A stretch of 64,000 nt of DNA from Streptomyces sp. NBC_01591 (GTDB taxonomy: Bacteria; Actinomycetota; Actinomycetes; Streptomycetales; Streptomycetaceae), in contig NZ_CP109327.1 in the NCBI RefSeq assembly GCF_035918155.1, positions 8,556,001-8,620,000 on the forward strand, written 5' to 3'. The notes under the pieces were generated by a model. That model was given only the letters and a program-made list of their open reading frames with translations, ran no database searches and was not told the DNA's origin. The position numbers and the translations under genes were made by a program. Below are positions 1-9,599 of the stretch, one piece after another. Each line of letters opens with the position of its first letter. Position 1 is the first letter of the stretch.

Positions 1-680
1 GCCTTTCAAGCCCCTTCTGCGGCTCCCGAACATCACCTGTACGGCGTGGTCGCAGGTCTTCTGACCCCGCTCGTCCCGCCGCCCCACCACGCCCGGTGCT
101 CCTCACCGAAGCCGCACACACGCTCCCGGGGCCGGCCCACACCCGCGCGATCGGCGAACCGCCCCTCGAAGTCGCCCCCGCCCACCCCTCCGACCACCAG
201 GCGCCAGCATCCTCACCCCGTTCTGCGACGAAATCGGCACCGACCTCGACCAAGGCCTCGCCGCCTGCCGTCTGCCGCCATACGGATCCGCCCGGACGCT
301 CTCGGGGGACAGGCGGCACGGGCACCGCCGCCGCCACCGGTGCCAGCCGGCAGCCTGCGGTGCGAGGCGTTCCGCCGCCCGCTGGACCCGATCCTGGCGA
401 AGAACCGGCGGCACACCCTGTGTTGACGCCGTTGGACGCCCAGAGGCGCAACCGACCGATTGAGAGGTCGCGCAGATAGGCGTGCGTTCATGGCCGGCGG
501 ACTGGGCGTTCGTCCCATCGGTGGGTCGTCCGTGTTCGGACCCTCGTAGTGGCCTGCACGCCGCCCATTCTCTGCGGGTTGGGCCTGGATCCGAGCTGGG
601 TCCGGCTGCCTCGTTCACGCTGCGCGCAATTCGCCGTCGGCAGAAGTACCTGGACACTCGCCAGCCCCACGCTAGCGTCG
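1..680. other. No convincing gene
   Basis: Overlapping open frames exist on both strands here, but they are Pro/Arg/Ala-rich translations typical of shadow frames in very GC-rich DNA. No recognisable domain or ribosome binding site was seen. One frame around 200-300 reads weakly like a decayed protein tail, but I cannot assign a family. Treated as non-coding or degenerate sequence. Confidence 0.5.
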
Positions 681-684
681 CATC

Positions 685-1404
685 ATGGAACTCACCCAGG
701 TCACCCCTACTATCTGGCAGCTGGCCTTCCCGGTCGGGCATGTCTACTTCGTGCGCATGCCCGACGGTTATGGTCTGATCGACACCGCCATGCCGGGGTC
801 CGCCCCCGCGATCCTCGATGCCCTGACACGGCTCGGCGGCCGCTCACAGGACCTGCGGCAGATCGTGCTCACTCACTCTCACATCGACCACATGGGCTCG
901 GCTGCGGATCTCGTCGAGGCCACCGGTGCTCGCGTCCTGGCTGGAGCCCTGGACGCCCCGTTCATCCGCGGCACGGCACCCGAACCCCAGCCGGTATATA
1001 CCGCCCCGGAACGCGCGCTTCACGAGCAGATCGTGGCGGGTTTCTCCGAAACGTACGCCCGGCCCCTGCAACATGTGCCGGTGGACGTGGAACTGCACGA
1101 CGGAGACACCATTGACGACTGGGGCGAGCCCGTCCACGTCCTGCACGTGCCCGGACACACCCCGGGAAGCATCGCGCTACACCTCTCCTCCAGCGGCGTG
1201 CTGTTCCCGGGCGACATCGTCGCCACCGCGGAGGGCCGGGCGATTCTCGGCCCGTTCAACGTGGACAGGGAGCAGGCTATTGCCTCCTTCAGGCGGCTGG
1301 CCTCGCTGGAGGTGGAAGCTCTGTGCGTCCCGCACGGCGAGCCGGTGTTCAAGGGCGTGAGCGAGGTGCTGCGGGCGGCAGCTCCGGAGAATGACTGGGT
1401 GTGA
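685..1404 (+). CDS. MBL-fold metallo-hydrolase
   Basis: A 239-residue protein of the metallo-beta-lactamase superfamily. The diagnostic zinc motif HSHIDHMG lies near residue 65. A second metal histidine is in VPGHTPGS (about residue 155), an aspartate in LFPGDIV (about 177), and a late histidine in VPHGEPV. This is the complete glyoxalase II/hydrolase ligand set, and the length is normal for a single-domain family member. No signal peptide is visible, so it is probably cytosolic. The substrate cannot be predicted; typical family reactions are thioester, lactone or phosphodiester hydrolysis. The ATG start has only a weak upstream purine tract. It stands alone, followed by a transposase tail on the other strand. 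Confidence 0.85.
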   Translation: MELTQVTPTIWQLAFPVGHVYFVRMPDGYGLIDTAMPGSAPAILDALTRLGGRSQDLRQIVLTHSHIDHMGSAADLVEATGARVLAGALDAPFIRGTAPEPQPVYTAPERALHEQIVAGFSETYARPLQHVPVDVELHDGDTIDDWGEPVHVLHVPGHTPGSIALHLSSSGVLFPGDIVATAEGRAILGPFNVDREQAIASFRRLASLEVEALCVPHGEPVFKGVSEVLRAAAPENDWV

Positions 1405-1470
1405 GTCGAGCGCAGGTCAATCGATCACACGGATAGCTGGAGGGGTGAGAGGTCGTTTTCTCCCAGTGTT

Positions 1471-1760
1471 TTATCCCGGGATCTGCTGTTTGGTCTGTGG
1501 TGTCGGGTCGCGCCAGGAGATGGTGGCTTCGCCGGTGAGGCGGCGGGCCATGAGGTCGGTCATGGCGAGGTGGATCACGGCTTCGGAGCGGGTGGGCAGG
1601 GTTTCGTAGTCGCGGGCCAGGCGGCGGTGGAGCATGAGCCGGCCATAGGTCCGCTCGATGGCCCATCGCTTCGGAATGGGGGTGAAGTCCCTGGTCCCGG
1701 GGGTGCGGGCGGTAGCCGCCGTCGGCCCAGACCTTGCGGATGCCGGGGTGTTCGGAAGAC
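1471..1760 (-). pseudogene. IS5-type DDE transposase, C-terminal remnant
   Basis: Reading the minus strand, about 65 codons before the TAA at 1471-1473 give a transposase tail containing KRWAIERTYGRLMLHRRLA, then RSEAVIHLAMTDLMARRL. This is a well-known C-terminus of Streptomyces IS5-family transposases. The preceding conserved HPGIRKVWADGGYR lies just upstream but in another frame, so a frameshift lies at about 1690-1720. The catalytic core is gone. It is an IS relic between the MBL gene and the integrative-element gene. Confidence 0.75.
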
Positions 1761-1890
1761 TCCGGCGCTCGGTGTACGGCAGCCCGGTCAGGCTACCGGG
1801 CGTTGGCCGATCGGGCGCCGGTCGACCGGCTGCCGGGTGGCGTGTACGCGGAGCCGTCCGTCGGGCGGCCCACGTACGTGGCGCGTCGGG

Positions 1891-2091
1891 TCAGTTGGTG
1901 ATGTACCAATCGTTCTTGAGGTACTCCAGGGTGTAGCTGCCGAGGTCGCTCTCGGAGAAGGTGGCAGGGGCCCTGACCGCTTCGACCGGCATCTCGATCT
2001 TGTCGGGCGTGCGCACGACGACGTCGGTGTCTTCGAGCCGGACGAGGGCGTTCCCGCAGGCGAGTCGGGCGGGCTCGATGGGGACACTCAT
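1891..2091 (-). CDS. Small hypothetical protein downstream of rep
   Basis: A 66-residue acidic protein beginning MSVPIEPARLACGN and ending LEYLKNDWYITN. Its ATG overlaps the stop of the upstream primase/helicase gene in an ATGA arrangement (4 nt), so the two are probably translationally coupled. No family is recognised. The coupling and normal codon use support a genuine small gene of the integrative element, perhaps a replication accessory factor; that role is inference from position only. Confidence 0.55.
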   Translation of the reverse strand: MSVPIEPARLACGNALVRLEDTDVVVRTPDKIEMPVEAVRAPATFSESDLGSYTLEYLKNDWYITN

Positions 2092-4181
2092 GCGTTCTCT
2101 TCCAGCTCAGGGTTCAACGCGATACCGGGGTAGAACTTGCGTTGGTTGGACAGGATTATCTCTTTGGGTGTGGCGATGCCGACGGTCTCACGGACACGTG
2201 CGGCGAACGCTCGCGAGGAGACCGGGTTGGCGCCCTCCAGCTGGCACCAGTTCCGGTAACTGGTGTAGAGCTGGGTTTGTTCCGCACGCATGGCGGGGTC
2301 CACGGTGCAGCACTCGCTCAGGAACCGGCCCGTATGGTCTTCGGTCTTTGCGTACGTGTGGGTGGCGGTGCGCACCCGCGGGGGGCCGGTCAGGTCGCGA
2401 GGACCGTTCAGATAGCGGCGCGCGCCGGTGACGAGCCAGTGCAGGATGCCCGGTCCTTCTTCGGCGACCAAGACGTCGGCGAGGTTGTCGATCTTCCGGT
2501 CGTCTGCGACGACCCGGTCGAACGGGATCAGCCTCATCCGGCGCCAGAACGCGTAGCCGCCAGTGCTGACTTCAGGGCGCTGGTTGCCGAGCAGCCACAG
2601 TGTGTGGGTGGGGGTGAAACTGAAGAAGTCCTGTCGCATCCTGCGGGCCTTGATCCGGTCTCCGCCGGTCAGTAACTTGACGCGGGACTCGTCGAAGCGG
2701 TCACCGGGCTTGGGTTCGGAGCAGACGATAATGCGTCGGCCGTGCAGCTCGGCGAGATCGGTGGCGTGCACCACGCAAGACCGGGCCATCAGGAAACTGG
2801 GCGGGGCGGCATCCGCGTAGTCCCCAAGAAGTCTGACGATGACGTCCAGAAAAACGCTTTTGCCGTTTTTTCCCTGTCCATAAAGGAATGGCATGATCTG
2901 CCCGCCGACATCGCCGGTGATCGAGTAGCCCAGCAGCTCGTGCAGAAAGCCGATCATCTGACGGCCGTCGGCGTCGTCGCCGAACGTGTCGGTGAGGAAC
3001 CGCTGCCAGCGGGGTGTTCCCATCGGCCGGGCTTCCACGCTCGTGGCACGCGAGTGGCAGTGCCTCTCCGGATCCGGCGCGGCGACCAGACCGGTGTGGA
3101 GGTCGACCACCCCCTCCGGAGTGCACAGTGCATAGGGATCTGCGTTCAGCAGCGCAGCGTTGAGAGTCATCCCCGGCGCGGCCTTGGCCTGTATCAGCAT
3201 GGCCATCATTCCGGATGTTGTCAGAGCCCGCCGGCGGTGCCGGCGCAGCTCCGCTCCGCCGTGCCGCCCGTGCGGGTCGGTCTCCGCCAGCCTTTCGGCC
3301 ATCTCGCCGGCTGCCCACAGTACGGTGTCAGCCTCGTCGATCTCCCACCGATAGTTCGACCACCGGTACCAGCCCAGGCCCGGCACATGCCTGAAGCCCC
3401 GCCCGTACAAGGCGACGAACAGCTTGGCGTTGCCACGGTCACTGAGGGTGTCGGGCAGCAGACCGTGCTCGGTTGCCCGCATCGCCGTTGGCGCAGCTCT
3501 CTTGGTGGCCTGCGCCGGGACGGTGCTGGCGGGGGAGCCGGAGCCGAGCAGAATCTGACGTACGACCTTTTGAGGGTCGAACGGCCCGTCATCGTGGCTG
3601 GGTGCGTGGTTCACCTGCGGTCTCCCAGATCGAGCGGAAGGCGGCTGCCCGCAAGCAATCCCGGACTGGATGATGTGCGGTGTTCGGCGTTCCTGGCCCG
3701 GACGCATGTATACCGCAGCCTCCACCAGGGCCGCTTCCGCGTCCTGCGCCGCCAGACGGCCGGTGGTGGCCAGGCCGCCCGCGGTGTGAGCGGCTCGGCT
3801 GAACGTGGCGCTGGCGTTTTCCTTTTCTGCCACAACAGTGCAGTTGAGGACCGGGGGCCGCAGCGTCGATACGCTATGGGCCGGGTCCTTTGCACCCCGC
3901 AGCGCCGCGAGGCGGTGACATCCGTGCAGTGACCCCGACGGGGTAATCGCGATGCCGGGCAGCAGCTGGTTCCGTTCGGGCAGCGATGTCGCGTGGACAT
4001 CGATGACGACCGGACCGGCATCGCCGCATGCGACACCCACCCCGGGGTCAGACTGATGCGCCCACGCACCGGGATACACCGCGCACAGGTCGTCGAGGCG
4101 TGGAAGCAGTGACGCCAGCGGCCGACTGGGCGACGCGGGCACTCGCGGAAGCTGTGGCCCGGGCTCCGGCAGTCGTGGCAA
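2088..4181 (-). CDS. Damaged AICE-type prim-pol/D5 helicase (Rep)
   Basis: The C-terminal half (about residues 215-697) is a complete P4/D5-type replicative helicase. Walker A is GQGKNGKSVF (Lys at about 441), followed by IIVCSEPKPG and a sensor-like LWLLGNQRPE. The N-terminal part is a decayed bifunctional primase-polymerase domain. GVACGDAGPVVIDVHA, then LAALRGAKDPAHSVSTLR, and later FSRAAHTAGGLATTGRLA match conserved blocks of Streptomyces AICE Rep proteins. The stretch that normally joins the last two, about 80-100 residues including the GGLH region, is missing. The true N-terminus (PAHCHDCRSPGH block) lies upstream to about 4290 in another frame, implying a frameshift near 4100. It is a replication initiator of an integrative element, probably non-functional as a primase. 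Confidence 0.75.
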   Translation of the reverse strand: MPRLPEPGPQLPRVPASPSRPLASLLPRLDDLCAVYPGAWAHQSDPGVGVACGDAGPVVIDVHATSLPERNQLLPGIAITPSGSLHGCHRLAALRGAKDPAHSVSTLRPPVLNCTVVAEKENASATFSRAAHTAGGLATTGRLAAQDAEAALVEAAVYMRPGQERRTPHIIQSGIACGQPPSARSGRPQVNHAPSHDDGPFDPQKVVRQILLGSGSPASTVPAQATKRAAPTAMRATEHGLLPDTLSDRGNAKLFVALYGRGFRHVPGLGWYRWSNYRWEIDEADTVLWAAGEMAERLAETDPHGRHGGAELRRHRRRALTTSGMMAMLIQAKAAPGMTLNAALLNADPYALCTPEGVVDLHTGLVAAPDPERHCHSRATSVEARPMGTPRWQRFLTDTFGDDADGRQMIGFLHELLGYSITGDVGGQIMPFLYGQGKNGKSVFLDVIVRLLGDYADAAPPSFLMARSCVVHATDLAELHGRRIIVCSEPKPGDRFDESRVKLLTGGDRIKARRMRQDFFSFTPTHTLWLLGNQRPEVSTGGYAFWRRMRLIPFDRVVADDRKIDNLADVLVAEEGPGILHWLVTGARRYLNGPRDLTGPPRVRTATHTYAKTEDHTGRFLSECCTVDPAMRAEQTQLYTSYRNWCQLEGANPVSSRAFAARVRETVGIATPKEIILSNQRKFYPGIALNPELEENA

Positions 4182-4319
4182 TGGGCGGGGATGCCTTGCG
4201 ACGGGCAGCCGGTCGGTTGCGCCGGCCGGGCGCGTCGCAGCGCGGTCGACAGTACGTCAGGCAACCGAGTTGCCGGTCGAGAAGCTACGGTCCGGCCTGA
4301 GTTGCTGTCACGTAGGTGC

Positions 4320-6010
4320 AGATCAGGAACCATACGTACTCCTTTCAGCGACTGAAGCGACTCACATTGCAAATTGGTGGAGCGTGGATAGGAACGAATG
4401 CCTGAGGGCTGCAGGAGCCCCACCCAGCTCCTGTTGCCCCACGTTCATCCGGTTGCGCGGGGCAATATTCAATCGAGGAACTATCTGGCTGAACCGATGC
4501 GGTGGCGGCAAGGATATGCCTCGTGTTTCATCTGCAAGATCCAAGCTCGATCAACTGTACGTGGAAGACATTTTACTTTCCGTATGGATGTGGGTTCTCC
4601 GGGGGATCCGAGCGACGCAGCGCGGAAACGACTGGTGGTTATGCAGCTTTGGCTTCTGAGCATCGCATGGCTCAATCGCCCGACCTGAAGGATTCGTTGG
4701 AAGCTTGTCGCTCGGGCATCAGTTCCACGACTGAGTCCCTCGTCGGCATGCGACTTCATGGGCTGCAGAAATGAGGCTGCACTATTCCGTGACCCGGCGT
4801 CAAACGATCACTGCAGTGCCGCGGTACGAGTCGATGGCCGACTGTACAGATCGCGCCAAAATGCCTGCTCGCGACGGCTGGTTGGGCTGTCTCGCACCGT
4901 CTGTGGACCGGGTGATTCGCGGTGCCGGGGCGGCGATCTGACCTGTGACGGTACGGATTTCAGCCGAGTCATTGATGTCGGCCGCAGCGTCGAAGTGCAC
5001 GCAGTGCACAGATCGAGGGGTGCGATGTTGCGACACCTTAGGGCTTTGCTGTAGGGCGTTACCGGCCATCAAATTCTCTCACGGGATCAGGCCGAACAGA
5101 TCACGCCAAGAACTGGCAGGACAGGCGGTCGTTAAAGGAAGTCAGCAGAAGCGATTCGCCAAGCAGAATCGTTGCGTCGCGTGGCACCGATTCCGCGGCA
5201 TCGTGGGTTGCCCACGCGCATGAACCACTTCGTCCAGATGCTTGATGGTGGCCTACCCGAGGAGTCTTCGAGTGGTCCGAAGCGGAGGGCGTGGATATCG
5301 CCATAGGTACGCCATTCGGGTGACATCATGTCGGCTTTGTTGCTGTCATGTGCGCCCGAGAGGATAACTATCACTATCCAAACCGGTGGGCCGCCCACCC
5401 TCTCCGGGGGAGCGGCTGCTCATTTCTCTCGTAGCTGTCCAGGTGAGCTGAAAGCCTGGGGATCTGCCGGGTGGGACTGCCGCAATGGGCACCCCCGTGG
5501 GAGGGGTTTGGATCCGCCAGTCGGTGCCATTGGCACCGGCTGGTGCGGCGGCCCAAGTGACCTCTGTGGGGAAACCATGCGAGCTTCCTTGGCGACGGTT
5601 CCGACGTCCAGTGCCCGGTCTCGGACTCCTGAGTTCTGCGGTGAGACCGCTCAGGTCGATGCGGCGCGACGCCAGTCGGCAGGGGTACCCGTCGCTCTCA
5701 CGTTGTGCTCGGCCAACTCGCTCACCGTCGCGCACGGCGCAGGGGCTTTGCCGGAGCACGGAGTCTGCCGTCTCTCCGCGGCACCGAATCACCTCCGGGG
5801 CTGGTGGCCGGCATCGTCCGGACCCCGCCCTCCGTGTCGGCGTCGGGCGGGTGTGCCCCGCTTCCCGTCACTGAACCGCCCACTCGGCTCTCGGCACGGT
5901 TGTCCCCGCCCGGGCGAGCGCATCGGTACGGCAGGAATCCCCAGCCGGCGGTTTATGCCGCGTTGTGTCCGGAAGCGCAGACCTGCTGCCCCGCCACCTG
6001 GGCAAGGCCC
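4320..6010. other. Gene-poor stretch, no supported CDS
   Basis: About 1.7 kb with lower GC than its surroundings and many short frames on both strands. None shows a recognisable domain, a good ribosome binding site or consistent actinobacterial codon bias. It contains one copy of the ~34-bp dispersed repeat at 5376-5412. A frame beginning MRASLATVPTSS near 5578 resembles the start of a short frame near 9725, so a diverged duplicated segment may be present. Otherwise nothing can be supported. Confidence 0.5.
5376..5412 (+). repeat. Dispersed ~34-bp repeat, copy A
   Basis: Core aaccggtgggc, then gccc, then ctctccgggg. The same arrangement occurs at 9566-9599 (same strand) and, reversed, at 9158-9192. 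A ggataac sequence sits 10-20 bp upstream in both same-strand copies. A shared catgcgag lies about 170-215 bp downstream of both. This points to diverged copies of a larger segment rather than chance matches. Confidence 0.6.
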
Positions 6011-6030
6011 AGGACGAGAGAGGAAGGACT

Positions 6031-6525
6031 ATGCTGCCGACTGCTTGGTCGGGGGTGCAGATCGCACTGTCCCCCCAAGAGATTGAACAATGGCCGGATA
6101 CGGCGTCAGCCCGGGCCCTGGCCGACGGTTGCCCCAGCAGGCGACCGGTCTCGTTCCGCGTGCCGACATTGGAGCGAGCGGTGCCGGTCTGCCGTCAACT
6201 GGCCCGGCTGTGGATGGACTCCGAGGACATAACAGACGAAAGTGCCCGGTGTGCGGCCTTACTCGTGATCTCTGAGCTGATGACCAACGCCATCGTCCAC
6301 ACCAACAGCCTCTCGATCACGGGCCGTCTGCAAAAGGACGGTGACTGGCTTCTTGTGGAAGTCCAGGATGAGGGTGGAACCTCGTCCGTCCCGCACCGTG
6401 CTGGCAACGCCAACGAGTACGGTCGAGGCCTGGTGATGGTTGCGCAGTCCGCGCAGGCAATGGGAACGCGGCAGGAGACCGAGGGAGGCCGCACGTTCTG
6501 GGCACGGATCGCACTGGCCGGGTGA
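6031..6525 (+). CDS. RsbW-like ATP-binding protein (anti-sigma kinase fold)
   Basis: A 164-residue protein of the HATPase_c_2 type. N box ELMTNAIVH (about residue 83), G1 box VQDEGG and G2 box GRGLVMV are all present, and almost nothing else is fused to the ATPase fold. Streptomyces encodes dozens of these stand-alone proteins. Some phosphorylate anti-anti-sigma factors and sequester sigma-B-type factors, but most have no known partner. The start at 6031 is chosen because aggaagg lies 4-10 nt upstream; an earlier in-frame start at 5965 has no such site. No partner anti-anti-sigma or sigma gene is adjacent, so the target is unknown. Confidence 0.8.
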   Translation: MLPTAWSGVQIALSPQEIEQWPDTASARALADGCPSRRPVSFRVPTLERAVPVCRQLARLWMDSEDITDESARCAALLVISELMTNAIVHTNSLSITGRLQKDGDWLLVEVQDEGGTSSVPHRAGNANEYGRGLVMVAQSAQAMGTRQETEGGRTFWARIALAG

Positions 6526-6917
6526 AAACCGTCGCCAACTCACGTCCTCAGCCCGGTGAACAGCGCCCGCGGCGCCGGTTCACCTCGTCGGTCGGGCGCT
6601 CGATGGCGAGCCCGGTCGTCCGGTGACCTCGATCGATCACGTGCCGTATTCCGGAAGCATGAAGCACCTGAGAGCGAGGTCATCCTCGTGCGGCTGGAGG
6701 AGCCCCGCATGGCCCGGTTGAAGCAGACATCGGTTGTGGTGCCGATTCAGGTCCCACACCGGCCAACTGAACCAAGACCGTGCCGGTCCAGAGCTCTGCG
6801 TCCCGTGCGGTCTGTGCCGTCCGCCGGTTCCGTTGATGGCGCACAGGAGGTCATCTCGACAGGTGGGTGCTTCGCCGAAGCGCCCTGCCGGTTGAGGCGC
6901 AAGGTGTAGACGCGACG

Positions 6918-7650
6918 ATGCGGACATACCTGAGTCGAGGGCAGCTGATCGACGTCGAGGAACCGGCCTGGCCGGAACTCAGGGAGATACTCGGTGCCGG
7001 GCCGGTGTCCGTTGAGGTGCTTCCGCCTGAAAGCCCTGGGCGGGGCGTCGCTTCTCCAGCCGCAGGTGACGGCCAGATCGTACGTGGGCGCGGGCGTGCT
7101 GCACCGCGGCGGTTTCCTGGGCGACGGATGGTTGCGGGGCTTCGGCAGCCCCGTGGACGGGGCGGCGCACGGGGTGCCGAGCCTGGCTCGGGTCAATCAG
7201 TTCCCTGGAGCGCGTTCGACCCCGCATGGTGAGCGGGTACCAGCCGGGTGGTGGCACACGACGTGCTGGCCAGCGTCTTCTCTCAACGGCGGAGCTCCCG
7301 TCGGCGTCGGCTGTCCCGGTGCCTCTGGAGAGATGGTCTACTTCGCCCCGGATTCCTTTCGCCGGGAGGCTCTGGGCGTCGGCCACTCGGCGTGGATGGT
7401 CTGGCTGGTCTCCGGGGCGCTCGATGAGTTCTACGCGGATCTCCGCCGGCCCGGCCGGCAGGACGAGGTCCGAGCACTGAACAGCGACCAGGGCCTGTCA
7501 ACGTTTCCCCCGTTGTGGTCTGCCGAGGCACGCCAAGTTCTCTCCGCGGCCAGTCGTCGCGCCGTGCCCATGTCGGAGTTGCTCGGCCTCGCCCGGGACT
7601 CATGCCGACAGTTCGATGGAGTTGATCCGGGCTTTCTCGGCGCCGTGTGA
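6918..7650 (+). pseudogene. DUF2625 family protein, frameshifted
   Basis: Conserved DUF2625 blocks occur in order but in different frames. The N-terminal MRTYLSRGQLIDVEEPAW to VEVLPPESPGRG runs from ATG 6918. HRGGFLGDGWLRGFGSP follows after a shift near 7040. A VVAHDVLASVF segment in a third frame near 7255-7285 then returns to SLNGGAPVG, GEMVYFAPDSF, ALDEFYADLRRPG and LSTFPPLW, with the stop at 7648-7650. At least two indels therefore break a gene of about 240 codons. The family (related to E. coli YfbM-type and SMI1-like small proteins) has no firm function. The retained protein-level conservation suggests recent decay or sequencing indels. Confidence 0.7.
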
Positions 7651-8098
7651 ACTGGTCGCCCCGTCCAGTCGGCGGCAGCAGATCAGGTCCCGCACGGCTG
7701 CCTGCCGAGCCTTTCGCCGCTCCGAACCGCGGGATCGGTCGGGCGGCTCTCGCCGTCGCCGGGGTCCCGGGCTCGCCCCACGAGGGGCACAGGAATGGCG
7801 TCCTGCGAGGTCCCGGCCCGGCCGTGTCCTCGTGGATTGCCGGGAGGCGCGGGGGGAGAGGCCGGGCTGAAAGCGGCTCGGAAATGCCGAATCGGTGGTG
7901 AGTGGTTGCAGGCCGCTTGCGTCTGCTGGCTGGGGGGCGGCGCGGGGGCGTGGCGTCGGCGGCGGATCGTATCCCTGCGAACGCTCCGGCGGCGCCGCCT
8001 GATCGGGCGCAGCCCGCGTCGCAACGTTTCCTCTGCCGTTGCGCCTCGGGTCCGTCGCCGCCGGGTGGGCTGATCGCTACAGAATCGTCCCTGGTTCC

Positions 8099-8143
8099 GA
8101 ACAGCGCCGGCCTGCGCGAGGAACTCGCAGGCCGGCGCTGTTC
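8099..8143 (-). terminator. Strong 18-bp hairpin terminator
   Basis: A perfect 18-bp inverted repeat (8099-8116 with 8126-8143, core cagcgccggcctgcg) around a 9-nt loop. It lies 55 bp beyond the stop of the minus-strand IPT/TIG gene and is probably its terminator. It has no U-tract, as is usual in Streptomyces, so it could act in both directions. Confidence 0.8.
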
Positions 8144-8197
8144 ACAGCCCTGGCCAGTCGGCGTGGCGACGTGGCAGGAGAGGCCGTGAGGGGGTGG

Positions 8198-8782
8198 TCA
8201 GATGTAGGTGTACCCGCTGGGGACAGTGGTGGTGCCGGCCGCGGTGGTGACCACGACCGGGACGTTGCCCGCTGTGGCGCCGGCCGGGATGATCCCGAAC
8301 AGCAGGATTCCGGTCGGGTCGCTGCCCAGCACGGTGGCCGGAACTCCGTTGACGGTGACAGTGCCTCCGTTCAGATTGGTGCCGTTGATCACGAACGGAG
8401 TGCCGCCGGCGACCGGTCCCGAGGCCGGGATGATGCTGGTGGCGGTGGGAGGAACAGGCGTGGACGGGTCCACGTAGGTGTAGGAAACCGAGTTGCTGGT
8501 ACCACCGCCCGTGGTCACGGTGACCGGCACCGTGCTTGCGGCGTTCGCCGGGACCACGACCGTGACAGTGAGCCCCAGCACGTCCTGGGAGACGATGGTG
8601 GCCGGCGTGGTATCGAACAGGACGCTGGTGGCACCGCTGAGGCCCACTCCGAGGAGCTGGACCGTGTTGCCGCCGGCGACCGGTCCGGAGTTGGGCAGGA
8701 CCGCCAGGAGCAGCGGGCCGAAGGGGAAAGGCAGTTGGGCGACCGATCGTGACTGGTCGGACGAGGTTGCGATTGTGGACAT
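8198..8782 (-). CDS. Two-domain IPT/TIG protein
   Basis: A 194-residue protein made almost entirely of two IPT/TIG (immunoglobulin-like) domains: about residues 29-108 (LPNSGPVAGGNTVQLLG to SVSYTYV) and 115-194 (SIIPASGPVAGGTPFVIN to PSGYTYI). Each starts with the typical P-xSGPVAGG and ends in Y-TY. The start ATG is preceded by gcaggaggatccgcc, an excellent ribosome binding site. No signal peptide, membrane segment or catalytic domain is seen, unlike cell-surface proteins that carry these folds. It could be a secreted or particle-associated structural protein exported by a non-classical route; that is inference. A strong hairpin follows the gene. Confidence 0.85.
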   Translation of the reverse strand: MSTIATSSDQSRSVAQLPFPFGPLLLAVLPNSGPVAGGNTVQLLGVGLSGATSVLFDTTPATIVSQDVLGLTVTVVVPANAASTVPVTVTTGGGTSNSVSYTYVDPSTPVPPTATSIIPASGPVAGGTPFVINGTNLNGGTVTVNGVPATVLGSDPTGILLFGIIPAGATAGNVPVVVTTAAGTTTVPSGYTYI

Positions 8783-9157
8783 GGCGGATCCTCCTGCGAC
8801 AGGCGGACCGTTGCGGTCCGCACGGGAACCGGCCGAGAGCGAAGGCGGGCTTCCCTCCTGCCCGACGGGGCAGGGGTGAGAGGAAGAACGGCTCTCGGTT
8901 CCGGGAAGGCGACCGGGCAGTGGCTCGCGGCGATGAGTCCGCTCGGGACAGGGGCGGACCCGACGGCGATCGGGGGTCGACGGACATCAGCCGCGACGTG
9001 CGCACCATTGCCCGGTCTCAAGCACGGCGAGACGCTTCACCGGCCGATGTCGGGAGCACCCACCGGCCGGTGGCTCTCCGCGAGCAGCCTTGCAGTGGCT
9101 CTGCTCGCCGAAGCCCTGCCAGCAGGAAGGGCTGAAACGGGCGGGCCAATTGCCGAG

Positions 9158-9192
9158 CTCCCCGGAGAGGGATGGGCTACCCACCGGTTCAA
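9158..9192 (-). repeat. Dispersed ~34-bp repeat, copy B (inverted)
   Basis: Starts ctccccggagagg and ends acccaccggttcaa: the reverse complement of copies A and C with a few substitutions. Together with copy C it forms inverted arms about 375 bp apart around an AT-richer spacer. Confidence 0.6.
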
Positions 9193-9565
9193 CGACTTCA
9201 GTAACTCCAATTAATGAACTGTCATCAACCCCTGCGGTAATTAGTCACCCGATCGGATCAGTCTGAAATTTGCTCCGAGAGTGGCGGCCGGCTGTGGGCC
9301 GCTGCCGCCGTGACGGCGGCAGTCACGTAAAGATCATTTCACCGCAATCAGCCACTGCCGGATAATTGCCGGAGTGCGGGCTGTTTCCATTCGTGTGCGA
9401 CATCTCGGCGGCAAACCGTCACGAATGCGACTTCGTGGCCGGTGAGGTCGGATTTGCGGAGCCTGGCGAGAAGATGAACCCACAGTTCATCATATTACGC
9501 CATACGGGTGAATTGTAAGCGGCCTCATTGCGGGATTATTCAGCTCTGTGGGATAACCGTTTTGA

Positions 9566-9599
9566 ATCCAACCGGTGGGCTGCCCTCCTCTCCGGGGAG
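9566..9599 (+). repeat. Dispersed ~34-bp repeat, copy C
   Basis: Core ccaaccggtgggctgccc followed by ctctccggggag. Same orientation as copy A and opposite to copy B. Confidence 0.6.
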
